NCBI GenBank assembly: GCA_029961685.1
Contig: JARWKL010000010.1
Span: 5,939,769 to 6,003,768, forward strand
From: Aristolochia californica
Lineage: Eukaryota > Streptophyta > Magnoliopsida > Piperales > Aristolochiaceae
DNA: 64,000 nucleotides
Direction: 5' to 3'
Position 1 is the first letter of the stretch; every line of letters begins with the position of its first letter. This document shows, one piece after another, positions 11,440-22,180 of the stretch. The position numbers were made by a program, and so were the translations under genes. Below the pieces are notes generated by a model. It was not told where the DNA came from, made no database searches, and saw only the letters and a list, made by a program, of their open reading frames with translations.

Positions 11440-11863
11440 ATATTAACACACTCACTTCAAATGAATCAATGGAGTGCAAGCTCATTTTATTCATGATTGT
11501 GGTTGTATCCTTATTCCGTTGAACCACCTCATTGACCATATTTATACCACTTAATGAAGAATCCTGCACATCCTGTTCTCGTATAGCTTGGTCACTACCT
11601 CACACCGTCTTCTTTTCCAACAAATTCACCTCATTCTGCTTAGGAAGGTTTTCATTGCCTTCTGAGACCTGACAATTGATCTCATTGCACTTACTTCCAG
11701 GAACAAAAGAGGGAAGAAAGATGGCGACTCATAGCTCTTAAGCAGCCGCAACTTCTCTTCTTGCTTAATCTTCTGGCTTTCCTCGAGGTACACAAAATCG
11801 TCTAGTAAAGATGTCTTCGATGTATAATTCTTGAAGATCTTCAACATCTCCATACCTGGGGAA
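11440..11863 (-). pseudogene. Decayed exon-like fragment, unknown protein
   Basis: On the minus strand a splice-acceptor-like TTCCCCAG (about 11862-11869) precedes a frame starting MEMLKIFKNY. It runs about 45 codons, shifts frame near KSYESPSF, and continues as EINCQVSEGNENLPKQNEV, one TGA, then SDQAIREQDVQDSSLSG and about 30 more codons before GAA/GTGAGT, a donor-like end. The polar, codon-like text across a shift and a stop suggests an old exon rather than chance. I do not recognise the family. Confidence 0.3.
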
Positions 11864-11869
11864 TATTAT

Positions 11870-12034
11870 ACCTGTACCAGATATGGATGGCCATACAAAA
11901 AAATGAGAAGCAACAGAAAGCAAAATCATGCTTCAACTTAACTTTCCCTCTAAGACCATATTAAAGTGGTGTTGCTAATTTTATTCTATTACCTGCTCCA
12001 ATTTTGTTGAAAAACTGTTATGGAATAAATATCC
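11870..12034. other. Left flank of the TIR element
   Basis: No gene is seen. It ends with TAAATATCC (12026-12034), the proposed left target duplication of the element at 12035. Confidence 0.4.
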
Positions 12035-12157
12035 GGGAATTTTACCAAAATACCGGTTTGAAACAATTTATTTATGAAAATAACGAAGATCTTAAATTAT
12101 TTATAAAACTACTGAACTTTGACCGGTCCACTGTATATGTGGACAGTCAAAAGTGAC

Positions 12158-12265
12158 ACGTAAGCTTTGACTGCTTACGCGTCGCCCCGTCATCAGAGAG
12201 ATGATGTAGATACGTAAGCTTTGACTGCTTACGCGTCGCCCCGTCATCAGAGAGATGATGTAGAT
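12158..12265. repeat. 54-bp perfect tandem duplication in the left arm
   Basis: Unit 12158-12211, starting ACGTAAGCTTTGACTGC, is repeated exactly at 12212-12265. Each unit itself contains an inverted pair (CGTAAGC...GCTTACG). The right arm has one copy. Confidence 0.92.
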
Positions 12266-12345
12266 GAACACATAAGATGTCATGTCATTATTATTGACAC
12301 GTCATCTGTCACATCATTATATGATAAAATTTTGAATAAAATAAA

Positions 12346-12520
12346 AAAATTAAAAAATAATTTTTTTGTATAAATTAAAATAAATTAAAAAATTAAAAAA
12401 TAATTTTTTTGTATAAATTAAAATAAATTTAAAAATTTAAAAATAATTTTTTTGTATAAATTAAAATAAATTAAAAATTTTAAAAATAATTTAAAAAATT
12501 AAAAAATAACTTTTTTGTAT
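12346..12520. repeat. AT-rich tandem repeat, about 50-bp period
   Basis: The phrase TTTTTTTGTATAAATTAAAA recurs three times with a spacing near 50 bp, then decays, in the core of the TIR element. Confidence 0.7.
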
Positions 12521-13234
12521 ATTATTTTAAAATTTTAAATATTTAAAAATAATATATGGGTAAGACTTAAGAGTAAGATTTTTTAAATTTATAAATATTT
12601 TAAATCCATAATAAATGGGTAAGAGTTAGATTTTTTCTATTTATAAATATTTAAAATTTGTAATTATTATTATTTTTTAAATAAGGTGATAAAAAGTATA
12701 CAAATAAATTGTATTTTTAAACTCTAAAATATTTTTTTTTTAATTTATAAATATTTTAAAACTAATTAATTTACTTTTTTATTTTATTTTTTAAAATATG
12801 AAGAAATAAAAAGTGTAACGATAATTTTTTTAATTAATAAATATTTTAATTGATATTAAATGGTATTAAATAAGTAAGAGTTAATTTTTTAATTGTTTAT
12901 TAAAAAATTTTAAATATTTTTTTATTTTAGATATAAGGTAATAGAAAGTGTATTTGATTTTTTTATTTTTATTTTAATTTATTCAAAATTTTATCATGTA
13001 ATGACGTGTCAATAATAATGACATGGCATCCTATGTGTTCATCTACATCATCACTCTGATGACGGGGTGACCCGTAAGCAGTCAAAGTTTACGTGTCGCC
13101 TTTGACTGTCCACATATACAGTGGACCGGTCAAAGTTGGTAGTTTTATAAATAATTTGAGATCTTCGTTATTTTCATAAATAAGTTTTTTCAAACCGGTA
13201 TTTTGGTAAAATTCTCATACCCAAGTAAATATCA

Positions 13235-13635
13235 GATCAGATTACCCACCTTCCAGCATACCGCCTATTGCATAAGACAGATACGGATGAAGGTTATCTA
13301 TACCTGATTACTCAAATGCACAGATATAGATCGTTGAAGTTCTACAATTTTCAACCCTACCCGTTTAATAACTCACTACACGTGGATAATTTAATTAAAG
13401 AATAGTTAAATTACTGCAGCCCACTATTGGGTTTGGAAAGAACTCATGATTCCTACCTGGCGCGACTGTTCTACATACACATATTTTTTTTTCCAGCTCT
13501 TGGAAAAACATAAACATCATATATTCAAAAAAATGAAAATCGTACCTTGTGTGTGTCTCCACTATTTGTCGATGGAGTTGTGGTCGTCATCGCCATCTAT
13601 TGAGAGAAGTTGCCTCTCTACAGAACTTGCATAAT
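13235..13635. other. Spacer, no recognised gene
   Basis: Short frames only. It separates the TIR element from the YTH-like fragment. Confidence 0.4.
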
Positions 13636-13639
13636 GACC

Positions 13640-14075
13640 AGACGCAGTCATTTAGTGAAGATGACGTACAAAAAAGCATTAAATCGGACCAGACGCTGTA
13701 TTTAACGCTTTTGTACTTTTATCACAAAGAACTTGGTATTTGGATAGTTTAACAGGAAACCGTCCTTGTTGTACTGGTCAGCATATATTATAATGTTCCC
13801 TTGAACACCGCTACCACCCATCTTGGTATTGTACTCTTTCACTGCTATAGAAGTTGGCCATTTATTCTTCAACCTGCTTGTTCTTGGACCCCGATTCTGC
13901 TCACCAAATGCCCCTGAACCCACATTTCTATGCTTATGCTTTGCAGCCCACCCATGTGCGTCGCAGCTGATCCAAAATCAAACCCATTATTACTAGGCAA
14001 AGAAGCTTTCAGCGGGTAATCCATAGGAGTTTTACGCTGGCTTATTTGAGGCTGAAACAGTTCTATTCTGCATGC
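13640..14075 (-). pseudogene. YTH-domain (ECT-like) gene fragment with a local inverted duplication
   Basis: On the minus strand, from 14070 downward, the frame reads QRKTPMDYPLKASLP, GFDFGSAATHM, a one-base shift, then NRGPRTSRLKNKW, then DQYNKDGFLLNYPNTKFFVIK. This order matches the region before and at the start of the YTH m6A-reader domain in plant ECT proteins (NRGPR, QYN, FFVIKSYSEDD). The expected next residues are missing on this strand. A frame further on reads KSVKYSVWS, while SFSEDDVQKSIK is found on the plus strand at 13648-13683, so the exon was broken by a fold-back rearrangement. No other exons are seen nearby. YTH proteins bind m6A-marked RNA; this piece cannot. Confidence 0.75.
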
Positions 14076-14340
14076 CAGTGTTTTAATTCTAATTAGGCAT
14101 CAGATACCACACAACTTCAACAAGTAAACAGAGAATTAAATGTTCCCTTGATTATCTGATTAAACCATAAACTATTCCATTTTAGATAAGTTATAAATTG
14201 ATTCAACTAAATAACATAAAAAATTTCGTTCATGAGGAGGCCAGCTACTTGATAAAAAAATTAGGGCCATTGATGAAAACATGTTATCTTTCTTATCATG
14301 ATTTGACATGATTTTACCTTAAAAAGAAAACAACAACATC

Positions 14341-14718
14341 ATACTTACTAGAGAAGCACCAGTAGCATATTATGAAATGGTGGACTCCGAAGAAATTATA
14401 TTAATATCCATATATTCTTTATGGGTTAGGTCAGTCTCACGAGAATTGGGTTTCAACCAAGATAAGCCGATGAACATGTTTTGTGATAATCAGGTTGTAA
14501 TCTTTATTGCAAGTAACCTAGTTTTCCACGAGAAGACTAAACATAGAAAAGTGGATTGCCACTTTATTCGAGATGTAGTGATGAAAAAGGAGATAGTGAC
14601 TCCATTTGGTCGGTCTAGAGATCAGTCGAGAGATGTCTTCACCAAGGCCCTTGGCAAGCGTGAATTTATATCATTCTATAACAAGCTGGAACTCTTGGAT
14701 ATATACGCTCTAGCTTGA
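14341..14718 (+). pseudogene. copia RNase H C-terminus relic
   Basis: The frame reads MVDSEEIILI, then LWVRSVSRELGF, CDNQVVIFIASN, VFHEKTKHRKVDCHFIRD and DVFTKALGKREF, ending LLDIYALA before TGA. This is the last part of copia RNase H, normally AEAEY then CDN, HxRTKHIEVDCHFIRE and DxxTKAL. Upstream domains are absent. The purine tract GAGGGGGAG follows at 14717-14725. Confidence 0.8.
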
Positions 14719-14725
14719 GGGGGAG

Positions 14726-15040
14726 TGTTCGAAAATACATCCAGGGTTATTTTGGTCATTTTACCACTTCAATGATTAATTTTCTTTATGCAATCTTATT
14801 TTGCATGTTAAATTATATTAGTGGTTAAATTTTTATGTATATAGGAGTATTTTTGTAATTTTTAACTCAAAACACCTATTTGAGAAGTTTGGGAATTAGT
14901 GCATAGTTCCCAATGAAGATATCAGAAATTTCTTCTTCTCCCTTTTCTCTCAAAATTATCGACTTTCTTCACCCAAATCTGGATTTTTACAAAAAATGTC
15001 ACGGCTTTCAAGTTTGTGTGAAGTCATTGTGATCATTCTT
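14726..15040 (+). repeat. Probable 3' LTR remnant after the RNase H relic
   Basis: TGTTCG starts directly after a polypurine tract, as expected for an LTR. The right end is not defined because no partner LTR is in the window. Confidence 0.4.
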
Positions 15041-15059
15041 TATTCGTTTTACGTCATGC

Positions 15060-15200
15060 ATTTAGTTGTGTGGATCTTGTGGTATATGTAGATGACATTG
15101 TACTGTTTGGAAGTGAATGAGGAAGTGAAATTTTATCTGAATAGATATTTCCAAAAAATGGCATACTTGTTGGAGGGTAGTAGATTCCTAATTGTAGCTC
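15060..15200 (+). pseudogene. copia reverse-transcriptase fragment (YVDD box)
   Basis: The plus strand encodes VDLVVYVDDIVLFGSE; after a stop another frame gives VKFYLNRYFQKMAYL. This fits the copia RT catalytic box and the VKxxLxxxFxMKDLG segment after it. Upstream and downstream domains are missing. Confidence 0.6.
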
Positions 15201-15209
15201 ACTTTCGTT

Positions 15210-16200
15210 GAGAGCCAAATGTTCCAGGATGTAATAATAATTTCTTCTTGTGTTTTAGTACTCCCAAATCTTCTAAAACCCCGGATAATTTTTCTGTGGA
15301 CTACTCCCGTAATTTCTGCTAAATCCAACATTTGTCTTCAGATTTCATCATCATACTTGTGTCTTTTAGACTAGAGCTCAGCAACAAGTTTGTGTGAGCG
15401 TTCACAGGTTGGAGGGAACAGAATTTGACTGGTTGTGGGGTCAATCGGATACCACGGCGGATTGCTAGATGCTCCTTGAAGTATCCTTCTGGTTCATCCC
15501 CTCTCCTTTCTTTGATATGTTGCGAGAAGAGGGGGAAATGTGTTATCCGGGTAATCCTACAGGAGTATCGTGTCTTAGTTGGCTGTGAGAGTGATTGGTT
15601 CAATGTCTAAGTGGTGATCTGTTTGGCGGTGGGGATGAGGAGGTGAAGACAGAGGAATGTCCATTCCAGAATTGGGAAGACAAATTAGGGCTGAGGAGTG
15701 AGGTGAAGGCAGACTACTCCACCACTCTGATATTGGCAAACCATGACTGACATTGCTGTTCCCCAACCCCAAACCAAACTGCATGCCACGTGACTTGCAG
15801 AATCTTCATCCAGAAATAAAAACTCCACATCTCCCTCATCTCGCTCCTTCATTCTTCCTCTCCCTCGTTCCCTGTTTTTTTAGATTATAAATATTGTTTC
15901 CTCTTGGCCTACAAACTATTGGTAAAACATATGCTCAGAAAAAAAAAAAACATATTGGTAAAATATAAAATCAGCAAGTTTGCACTTCCACTAATCTTGA
16001 TTATAGAAGGAACTGCACATAATTCCAGCATAAGTTTTGAATAAATTAAAGACAACTCCATTCAAAAAATTAAACTAAAGACAGCTCAAAAGAAACAGGA
16101 TTGGGAGCAAAAGAAAGCAGTTTCTTTTGAAAATATCGAAAGAGAGTTGGAAACTAGAGAGATTTGCTGATTTCCAAAACATATAATTTTCAAATATCAA
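15210..16200. other. No recognised gene
   Basis: Frames of up to 94 codons on the minus strand (15319-15603) show no family signature. I see no transposon termini here. Confidence 0.4.
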
Positions 16201-16210
16201 CATTCAAATA

Positions 16211-16870
16211 ATTCTCAACGCAAGAAACCCAGAACAACCCGTAAAGTTTCAAGTCAATTAGTGAAAGTTGCCAGCCAAATGCGTATTCATTATCACATGA
16301 AAACATGAAACAATACGACCAAACAAAGAGGTATTAACCACCGTTCGACAGAGAAGACATCACACAAACAAATTTTCCAAATCGATGAAGAGACCTGCGG
16401 GGAAAAACTCACCGAACGCACTTCAAGAAGGAGAATACATGGCCATTGAAACAATTCTCAATGGAAGAAACCCAGAAAAACCTATAAAGTTTCACGTCAA
16501 TTGGAAAAACTTGCCAGCCGTACACGTATTCATCTTCAGATAAAAACATGAAATAATACGACCCAACGAAGAAGAATGAACCACCGTTTGATCGAGAAGA
16601 CATCACACAGACAAAACTTCCATATCAATGAAAAGACCTGCTGTGAAAAACTCGGACTGAGTACACTTCAAGAAGGAGAATGCATCGCCATTTAAAGAAA
16701 ACTCGATTGAAGAGACCCCGAAAAAACCCCATAATACCAGCCATTCACGCATTCATCGTCACAAAGAAATCAGGAACGTGCGACACAACGGATAGGCATA
16801 AACCACTGCTTGACCGATAACTCATCAATACTTTCACAGCATTTGGACCTTTTCATCGAGAAGATAGACC
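16211..16870. repeat. About 243-bp tandem repeat, 2.6 copies
   Basis: The phrase ATTCTCAACGCAAGAAACCC at 16211 recurs at 16454 (ATTCTCAATGGAAGAAACCC) and, diverged, near 16699. GAAGACATCACACA, CGATGAAGAGACCTGC and ACTTCAAGAAGGAGAA also recur with the same period. Copies are roughly 80-85% alike by eye. Confidence 0.75.
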
Positions 16871-17129
16871 AAAGGATTAAAAAGAACGATTCATAAAGAA
16901 TCATTAAGAGAAGAAGAAATGCAAGAGTGCCGAGAGACAGAAAACAAGAAGCAAACAAGATGGCAGAGATGCGAAATACTTACCCAGAAAGGCAGGTCTC
17001 AAACCATGTAGCGAAATTGGAGACCTAGATGGTTATAAATTGAGGAAGCTACGAGAGAAAGAACCCTCGTGGCTCTATTTTACAAAAAACATTTTTAATA
17101 TTGAGTTGATAAAGATCCCACTAAAAATT

Positions 17130-18160
17130 TGAAGCAAAGGAAATAATAACATGTACCCAGCTAAATTTTCAGTGAAAAGGATCGAGTGTATCCTTTAGCA
17201 ATAAGCTTAGCTTTGAGATGGGTTATACTTCCATCCACATTATGTTTCATAGTAAAAACTCACTTACATCCAATAGGTTTTCTCTCTGATAGTAAAATAC
17301 AAAGAGATCTTAGGTGTAATTAGTGTGCATGATAGTCATTTATTCCTCTATGGCAACTTTCCATCCTAGACATTGTAGAACTTTTTGATGATCTTAAGGA
17401 AGTAAAATGGAGGAAATGGATGTAAGAAAGGTTTGACTATTAGGAGGTAATATGTGAGTAAAGTGAAAATTGAAAATAGGATGGAAAATAGACCTTGGAG
17501 TGACACATGAGACAAGGTTCTTCCTTCGAGCAACGGGATGAGTGTCATAATGAGAGCGAAGAAGGATAGAAAGACTAGGAGAAAAACTTACCTCATAATC
17601 AATATACATCACAAGAGTGAACCAAAGGAGGAGAATTGTCTTCATTATCAGAATGAAGTATTTGTTCATCAAGTTAATTGAAAAGGAGTAAGACCTGCAG
17701 AAGAGGAGTTTTGTCGAGGATAGAAAGGTTTATCATAAAAAAGGTTACATCAACATATGTAAAGCTATGATGTAATATTGTGTGACAACATATATATACT
17801 CTTTGATTTTTTGTATACCCAACAAAGATACATGTGAAGGCTAGTGCATCAAGTTTGTTTTGAGTTGGAGTAAAGTTGTGCCTTGACCATACACACCGAA
17901 ATTTTTTAAGAGGAAGTGAAAAAAGTTAATTGTGAGGAAGAAAAAAAGATATGGGTGGTCAATTTTGTAAACAGTAGAAGGCATTCGATTTAAAGGATAG
18001 CAAGTGGTGAGAACCGCATTGGACCAATAAAATTGTGAAACGCTTATTAAAATTTTACTAGCATGGTCCATTTCTAAGATATGTCTATTTTTCCTTTACC
18101 AAACCAATTTGTTAAGGATTGTAGGCATAGGAGGTTTGATGAGTAATGCCCTTTTGTTTA
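17130..18160 (-). pseudogene. copia integrase-to-RT relic, minus strand
   Basis: Reading the minus strand from 18160: GITHQTSYAYNP then QIGLVKEK (the HQTSCPYTPQQNG-AERKN region), QFYWSNAVLTTCYPLNRMPS, later YICCHTILHHSFTYVDVTFF, ILPPNSQTFLTSISS, LGWKVAIEE, and weaker RT-like text. The order integrase core, C-terminal linker, start of RT is that of copia pol. Many stops and shifts interrupt it. No LTR was found at either end. Confidence 0.75.
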
Positions 18161-18169
18161 GAAAACACT

Positions 18170-18480
18170 TAGGGTTTGATGAGTAATCCATTTTAGAATT
18201 GTTGGTAGAGAGTTTCTAGGGTATTGTCTGAATGTTTGGTGAAGCAAGAGGACAATGTAGATTTACTGGTTATGGGGGTTTGCAAATGGATAACAAGAAG
18301 TGCCAATCGATAAAAAAACAAAAAAGAAACCAACGAATGTGTAGTAGAAAGTAAAAGTGAATTACCTAGTAAAAGCGAAAGTGACAATGAATTATTTTTT
18401 TGTGTTAGTGTGCTCAATGGAAAGTGAAGTATAAAGTATTTTCTTGTGTTAGTGTAAATAATGAAAAATTTAGAGGAAAG
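18170..18480. other. Flank of the copia relic, no recognised gene
   Basis: No domain or terminal repeat is visible. Confidence 0.35.
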
Positions 18481-20202
18481 TGGGGAATAAATTTATTAAT
18501 AAAATACTCTAATAGATTTAACTTTATTAAGATAGTTTTATTTTAAATTTTTTATTAAAAAATAATTTAAATAATTTAAAATATGTAAATAAAAATATTA
18601 AATTAAATATACAAAACAATATACCTAAACATACATGGTTACTTTTATAATGTCTTGATACTTAATCAAATTTTTACTTTTACAATATCTAAATTATCAC
18701 TCTTAAATTAGTAATTTAATATACTATTAAAATTCATGAATATAATAAATAAATAAATAAAGTATTTTATTAATAAAATAAGATAGATTTTTGTTTAGTC
18801 TAAATTAATATAACAATTACAAAGTAAAAAACATTAATTTAATTAATTATAAAAATAGAATACTTAAATAAAAATATTTACTCTAGATACTTGGTCAAAT
18901 TCTTACTTTTACGATAGCTTAATTATTGTTCTTAGATTAGTAATTTAATATAAACTTATAAATTATATATATAATAAATAAATAAATAGCATATTTTATT
19001 AATAAAGTAATATGAGTATTTCCATTAAAATACAACTAAATTAGTTTAGTCTCTATGCTGGTTTGGTTGTCATCTTGCTGGAATTATCTTGGCCAATTGC
19101 TGAATTAACTGGATTTTGTTCCGTCCACAATGAACTTGAAATGAAGTGAAGAATTCGATTCATCTTAAATGAATTGATTCAACTTTAACTCATCCTTAAG
19201 TTTTATTGTAGACAAGTCAAGTGCACTAGAAAATAGATTCCAGTGTTAGTGCCTCCAAATGAAAAGTATGATATAAACAAGAGAATGAGTAACATTTTAT
19301 AATATACTTAAATAGAACATAGACCTAAACAGATAATTAACCAAAATAAAAATAGTTACTACACTTATAAGTGATTTAACGTGTAGTATTAAAGTATATT
19401 AATATCCTAATTAATGAAAAACTATATTGAATTACTTAATGATTACAGTTTATTATAAATTAATAGAATAATTACGTGTGACTAGAATAAATTATTAAAA
19501 ATAAAAAATAACATAAGAGAATATAATAAATAAATAAATTATTTTTTAATAACATAAGATATATTTTAAAATTAAAACTCATTAATTTAATACAGTAATA
19601 AAAAATATAATAAATAAATAAATATAGTATTTTATCAATAACATAATATATATTTTTACTTATTATTAATTAATAATATATTGTCACAAAATTTAAAACC
19701 ATTGGTTTAATTAATTATAGCAATGGGATAATTAAACCAAAACAATTTATCAAATATTTATTTTAAAAATATTTTAATTATGACTATTAAATCACTAATT
19801 TAATATATTAATTATAAAATGAATATATTGAATAAATAAAAATAATTATTTTATAAATAAAAGAAATAAATTATTTTTTAATAACATAAGATATATTTTA
19901 ACATTAAAAACTACTAATTTAATATAGTAATAAATAAATAATATAATATAATAAATAAATATATTATTTTATCAATAACATAATACATATTTTTTACTTA
20001 TTATTAATTAATAATATATTATCACAAGATTTAAAACCATTAGTTTAATTAATTTTAGCAATGGGATAATTAAACCAAAATATTTTATCAAATCTTTATT
20101 TTAAAAATATTTTAATTATAATTATTAAATCACTAATTTAATACAGTAATTATAAAATAAATATATTGAATAAATAAAAATTATTTTATTTTTACGACGC
20201 TA

Positions 20203-20238
20203 GGTTTAATTTTTCCTAACGTTAGGAAAAATTAAACC
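20203..20238. repeat. 36-bp perfect palindrome
   Basis: GGTTTAATTTTTCCTAAC is followed at once by its exact reverse complement with no spacer. It sits on the boundary between the AT-rich field and the GC-rich island. Confidence 0.95.
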
Positions 20239-20239
20239 A

Positions 20240-20515
20240 CTTCATCTTACTCATTGTGTGCGTCATCTTCCTCAGCGCTGACAGGAGACTACGAACGGAC
20301 AACGATGACGGAGGCGGCGCTCCGACGGTACGCCGAAAGGGAGAAGAGAGAGAGAGAGAAGAGAGGCTGAGACGTCGAGAGGCTCTGCGACAGAGGCTCG
20401 GCCTCCTATGCTGTGCGACGGAGGTCGAGAGGGAGAAAATAGAGGGAAAGGGAAAGGAAGGCCGAGGGAGAGGGAGAGCGGAAGGGAAACGCGGGACACG
20501 CGATTGATTAAGATG
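20240..20515. other. GC- and purine-rich island inside the AT-rich field
   Basis: Base composition changes sharply here. The plus strand is GA-rich (GAGAGAGAGAGAAGAGAGG, GAGGTCGAGAGGGAG). Both strands are open for 75-125 codons (minus 20222-20599, plus 20256-20507), but both products are low-complexity Arg/Ser/Pro text, so I do not call a gene. Confidence 0.6.
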
Positions 20516-21953
20516 ATTCACAAAATAGGTCTGAATCTGACTTCCCTCATTTTTTCCTGATTGAATTAGCCGACATGATTCAAATAAAGTGGAAATCATT
20601 CCACTCTAACCCCCAAATATCTTAGTTATTACTCTTAAATTAGTAATATAATATAATATTTAAAGTTATTAATATAATAAATAATTAAATAGGATGTTTT
20701 ATTAATAAAATAAAATAAATTCTAGTTTAATCTAAATTAATACAATAATTAGAAGTTAAAAGTAAAATTATTATTTTAATTAATTACAAAATATAGAATT
20801 CTTAAGCAAAAACTGTATGGTCTAGATACTTATCAAATTCTTACTTTAACAATATTTTAATTATCATTCTTAAATTAGTAATTTAATAATATATAAAAAT
20901 AATAAATAGGGTATTTTATTAATAAAATAAAATATATTTTAGTGTAATATAAATTAATAAAATTATTAAAAAATAAAATTATTCATGAGAGTGGCCGACG
21001 AGAGGAGAGGGAAGTAGAGGAGGGCGACACTTTCACTTGTAAGTAAGGATTTTGGGTAATGGGGGGTTAGTCAACCTATGTAATTCAAGGCAATGATTTA
21101 ATTCAATTTCAACTTCAAGTTGGGTGTTAGTGTAGACGAGTTCAAGTGCACTGGAAAACAGATTCCAGAGTTAGTGCCCCAAAATGAAAAATATGATGTA
21201 AACAAGAGAATTAGTAATTTTTTATAATATACTTAAATAGAACATATACCTAAACAGATAATTAACTAAAATAAACATGGTTACTACAATAATAAGTGAT
21301 TTAATGTAGTATTAAATATATTAATATACTAATTAATAAAATATGATATTATATTAACTAATTATTGCACTTTATTGTAAATTAATACAATAATTACGTG
21401 TGACAATTAACTGTGCACTGATTAATTATAATAAATAAATAAATTAAAAATACATAAATGAATATAATAAATAAATAAATATATATATTTATAACATAAG
21501 ATGTATTTTAACATTAAAATTTAATACAATAATAAAAAATTAAATATATTAAATAAATAAATATATTATTTTTATCAATAGTACAATATATATTTTTACG
21601 TATTATTAATTAATAATATATTTCCACTAAATTTAAAACCATGTGTTTAATTAATTATAACAATAGGATAATTAAACCAAAATAATCGATCAAATGTTTA
21701 CTTTAACAATATTTTAATTAAGACTATTAAATCACTAATTTAATACAATAATTACAAAATGAATATACCGAATAAATAAATAAAATTATTTTATCAATAG
21801 CAAATGGGATAATTAAACCAAAATAATTGATCAAATGCTTTCTTTAACAATATTTTAATTACCAATTTTAAATTTATAATTTAGTATAGTAATAAAATTA
21901 ATGAATATAATAAATAAATATACTATTTTATTAATAACCTAAAATAGATTATT

Positions 21954-21996
<43 letters not shown>

Positions 21997-22180
21997 TTTA
22001 AAAAATGCTTGAAAATGAACCGAGTTACTCATAATAGTCCACAATTTACAGCATAAAAGCGAATGTTTATGCCTTGGAATATAACAACGAGTTCGTGCCT
22101 TTAATGTTAAAATCATCAACTTACTAGTTTAGTACATATGAACGACAAAATACATGTTCAAAAGTAATAAGATACAACCA

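Larger units (their letters stand above)
12035..13225. mobile_element. 1.2-kb non-autonomous DNA element with long inverted repeats (MULE- or foldback-like)
   Basis: Left arm about 12035-12345 and right arm about 12965-13225 are inverted copies: both read inward as AATTTTACCAAAATACCGG, then ATAACGAAGATCT, then GACCGGTCCACTGTATATG. The first bases of the arms differ (GGG against a longer tail on the right), so the exact right end is uncertain. A 9-bp pair TAAATATCC / TAAATATCA (12026-12034 and 13226-13234) fits the target size usual for Mutator-like elements. The core is AT-rich with no transposase. The left arm contains a 54-bp tandem duplication absent from the right arm. Confidence 0.75.
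18481..22010. repeat. AT-rich repeat field with duplicated blocks
   Basis: Extremely AT-rich sequence with many TAAATAAATAAAT words. A 330-340-bp block (about 19520-19856) is repeated in tandem (about 19857-20190) and again, more diverged, at about 21470-21790; shared words include TTATTATTAATTAATAATAT and GGGATAATTAAACCAAAA. A second block, with AGTGCACTRGAAAA and AGATTCCAG, occurs at about 19204-19385 and 21120-21305. A dinucleotide (TA)n lies at 21959-21988. No coding sequence is supported outside the GC-rich island. Confidence 0.75.

Noticed and set aside
20222..20599. 125-codon minus frame in the GC-rich island
   Set aside because: Ser/Leu/Arg/Pro low-complexity text, with the opposite strand equally open; explained by GA-rich composition.
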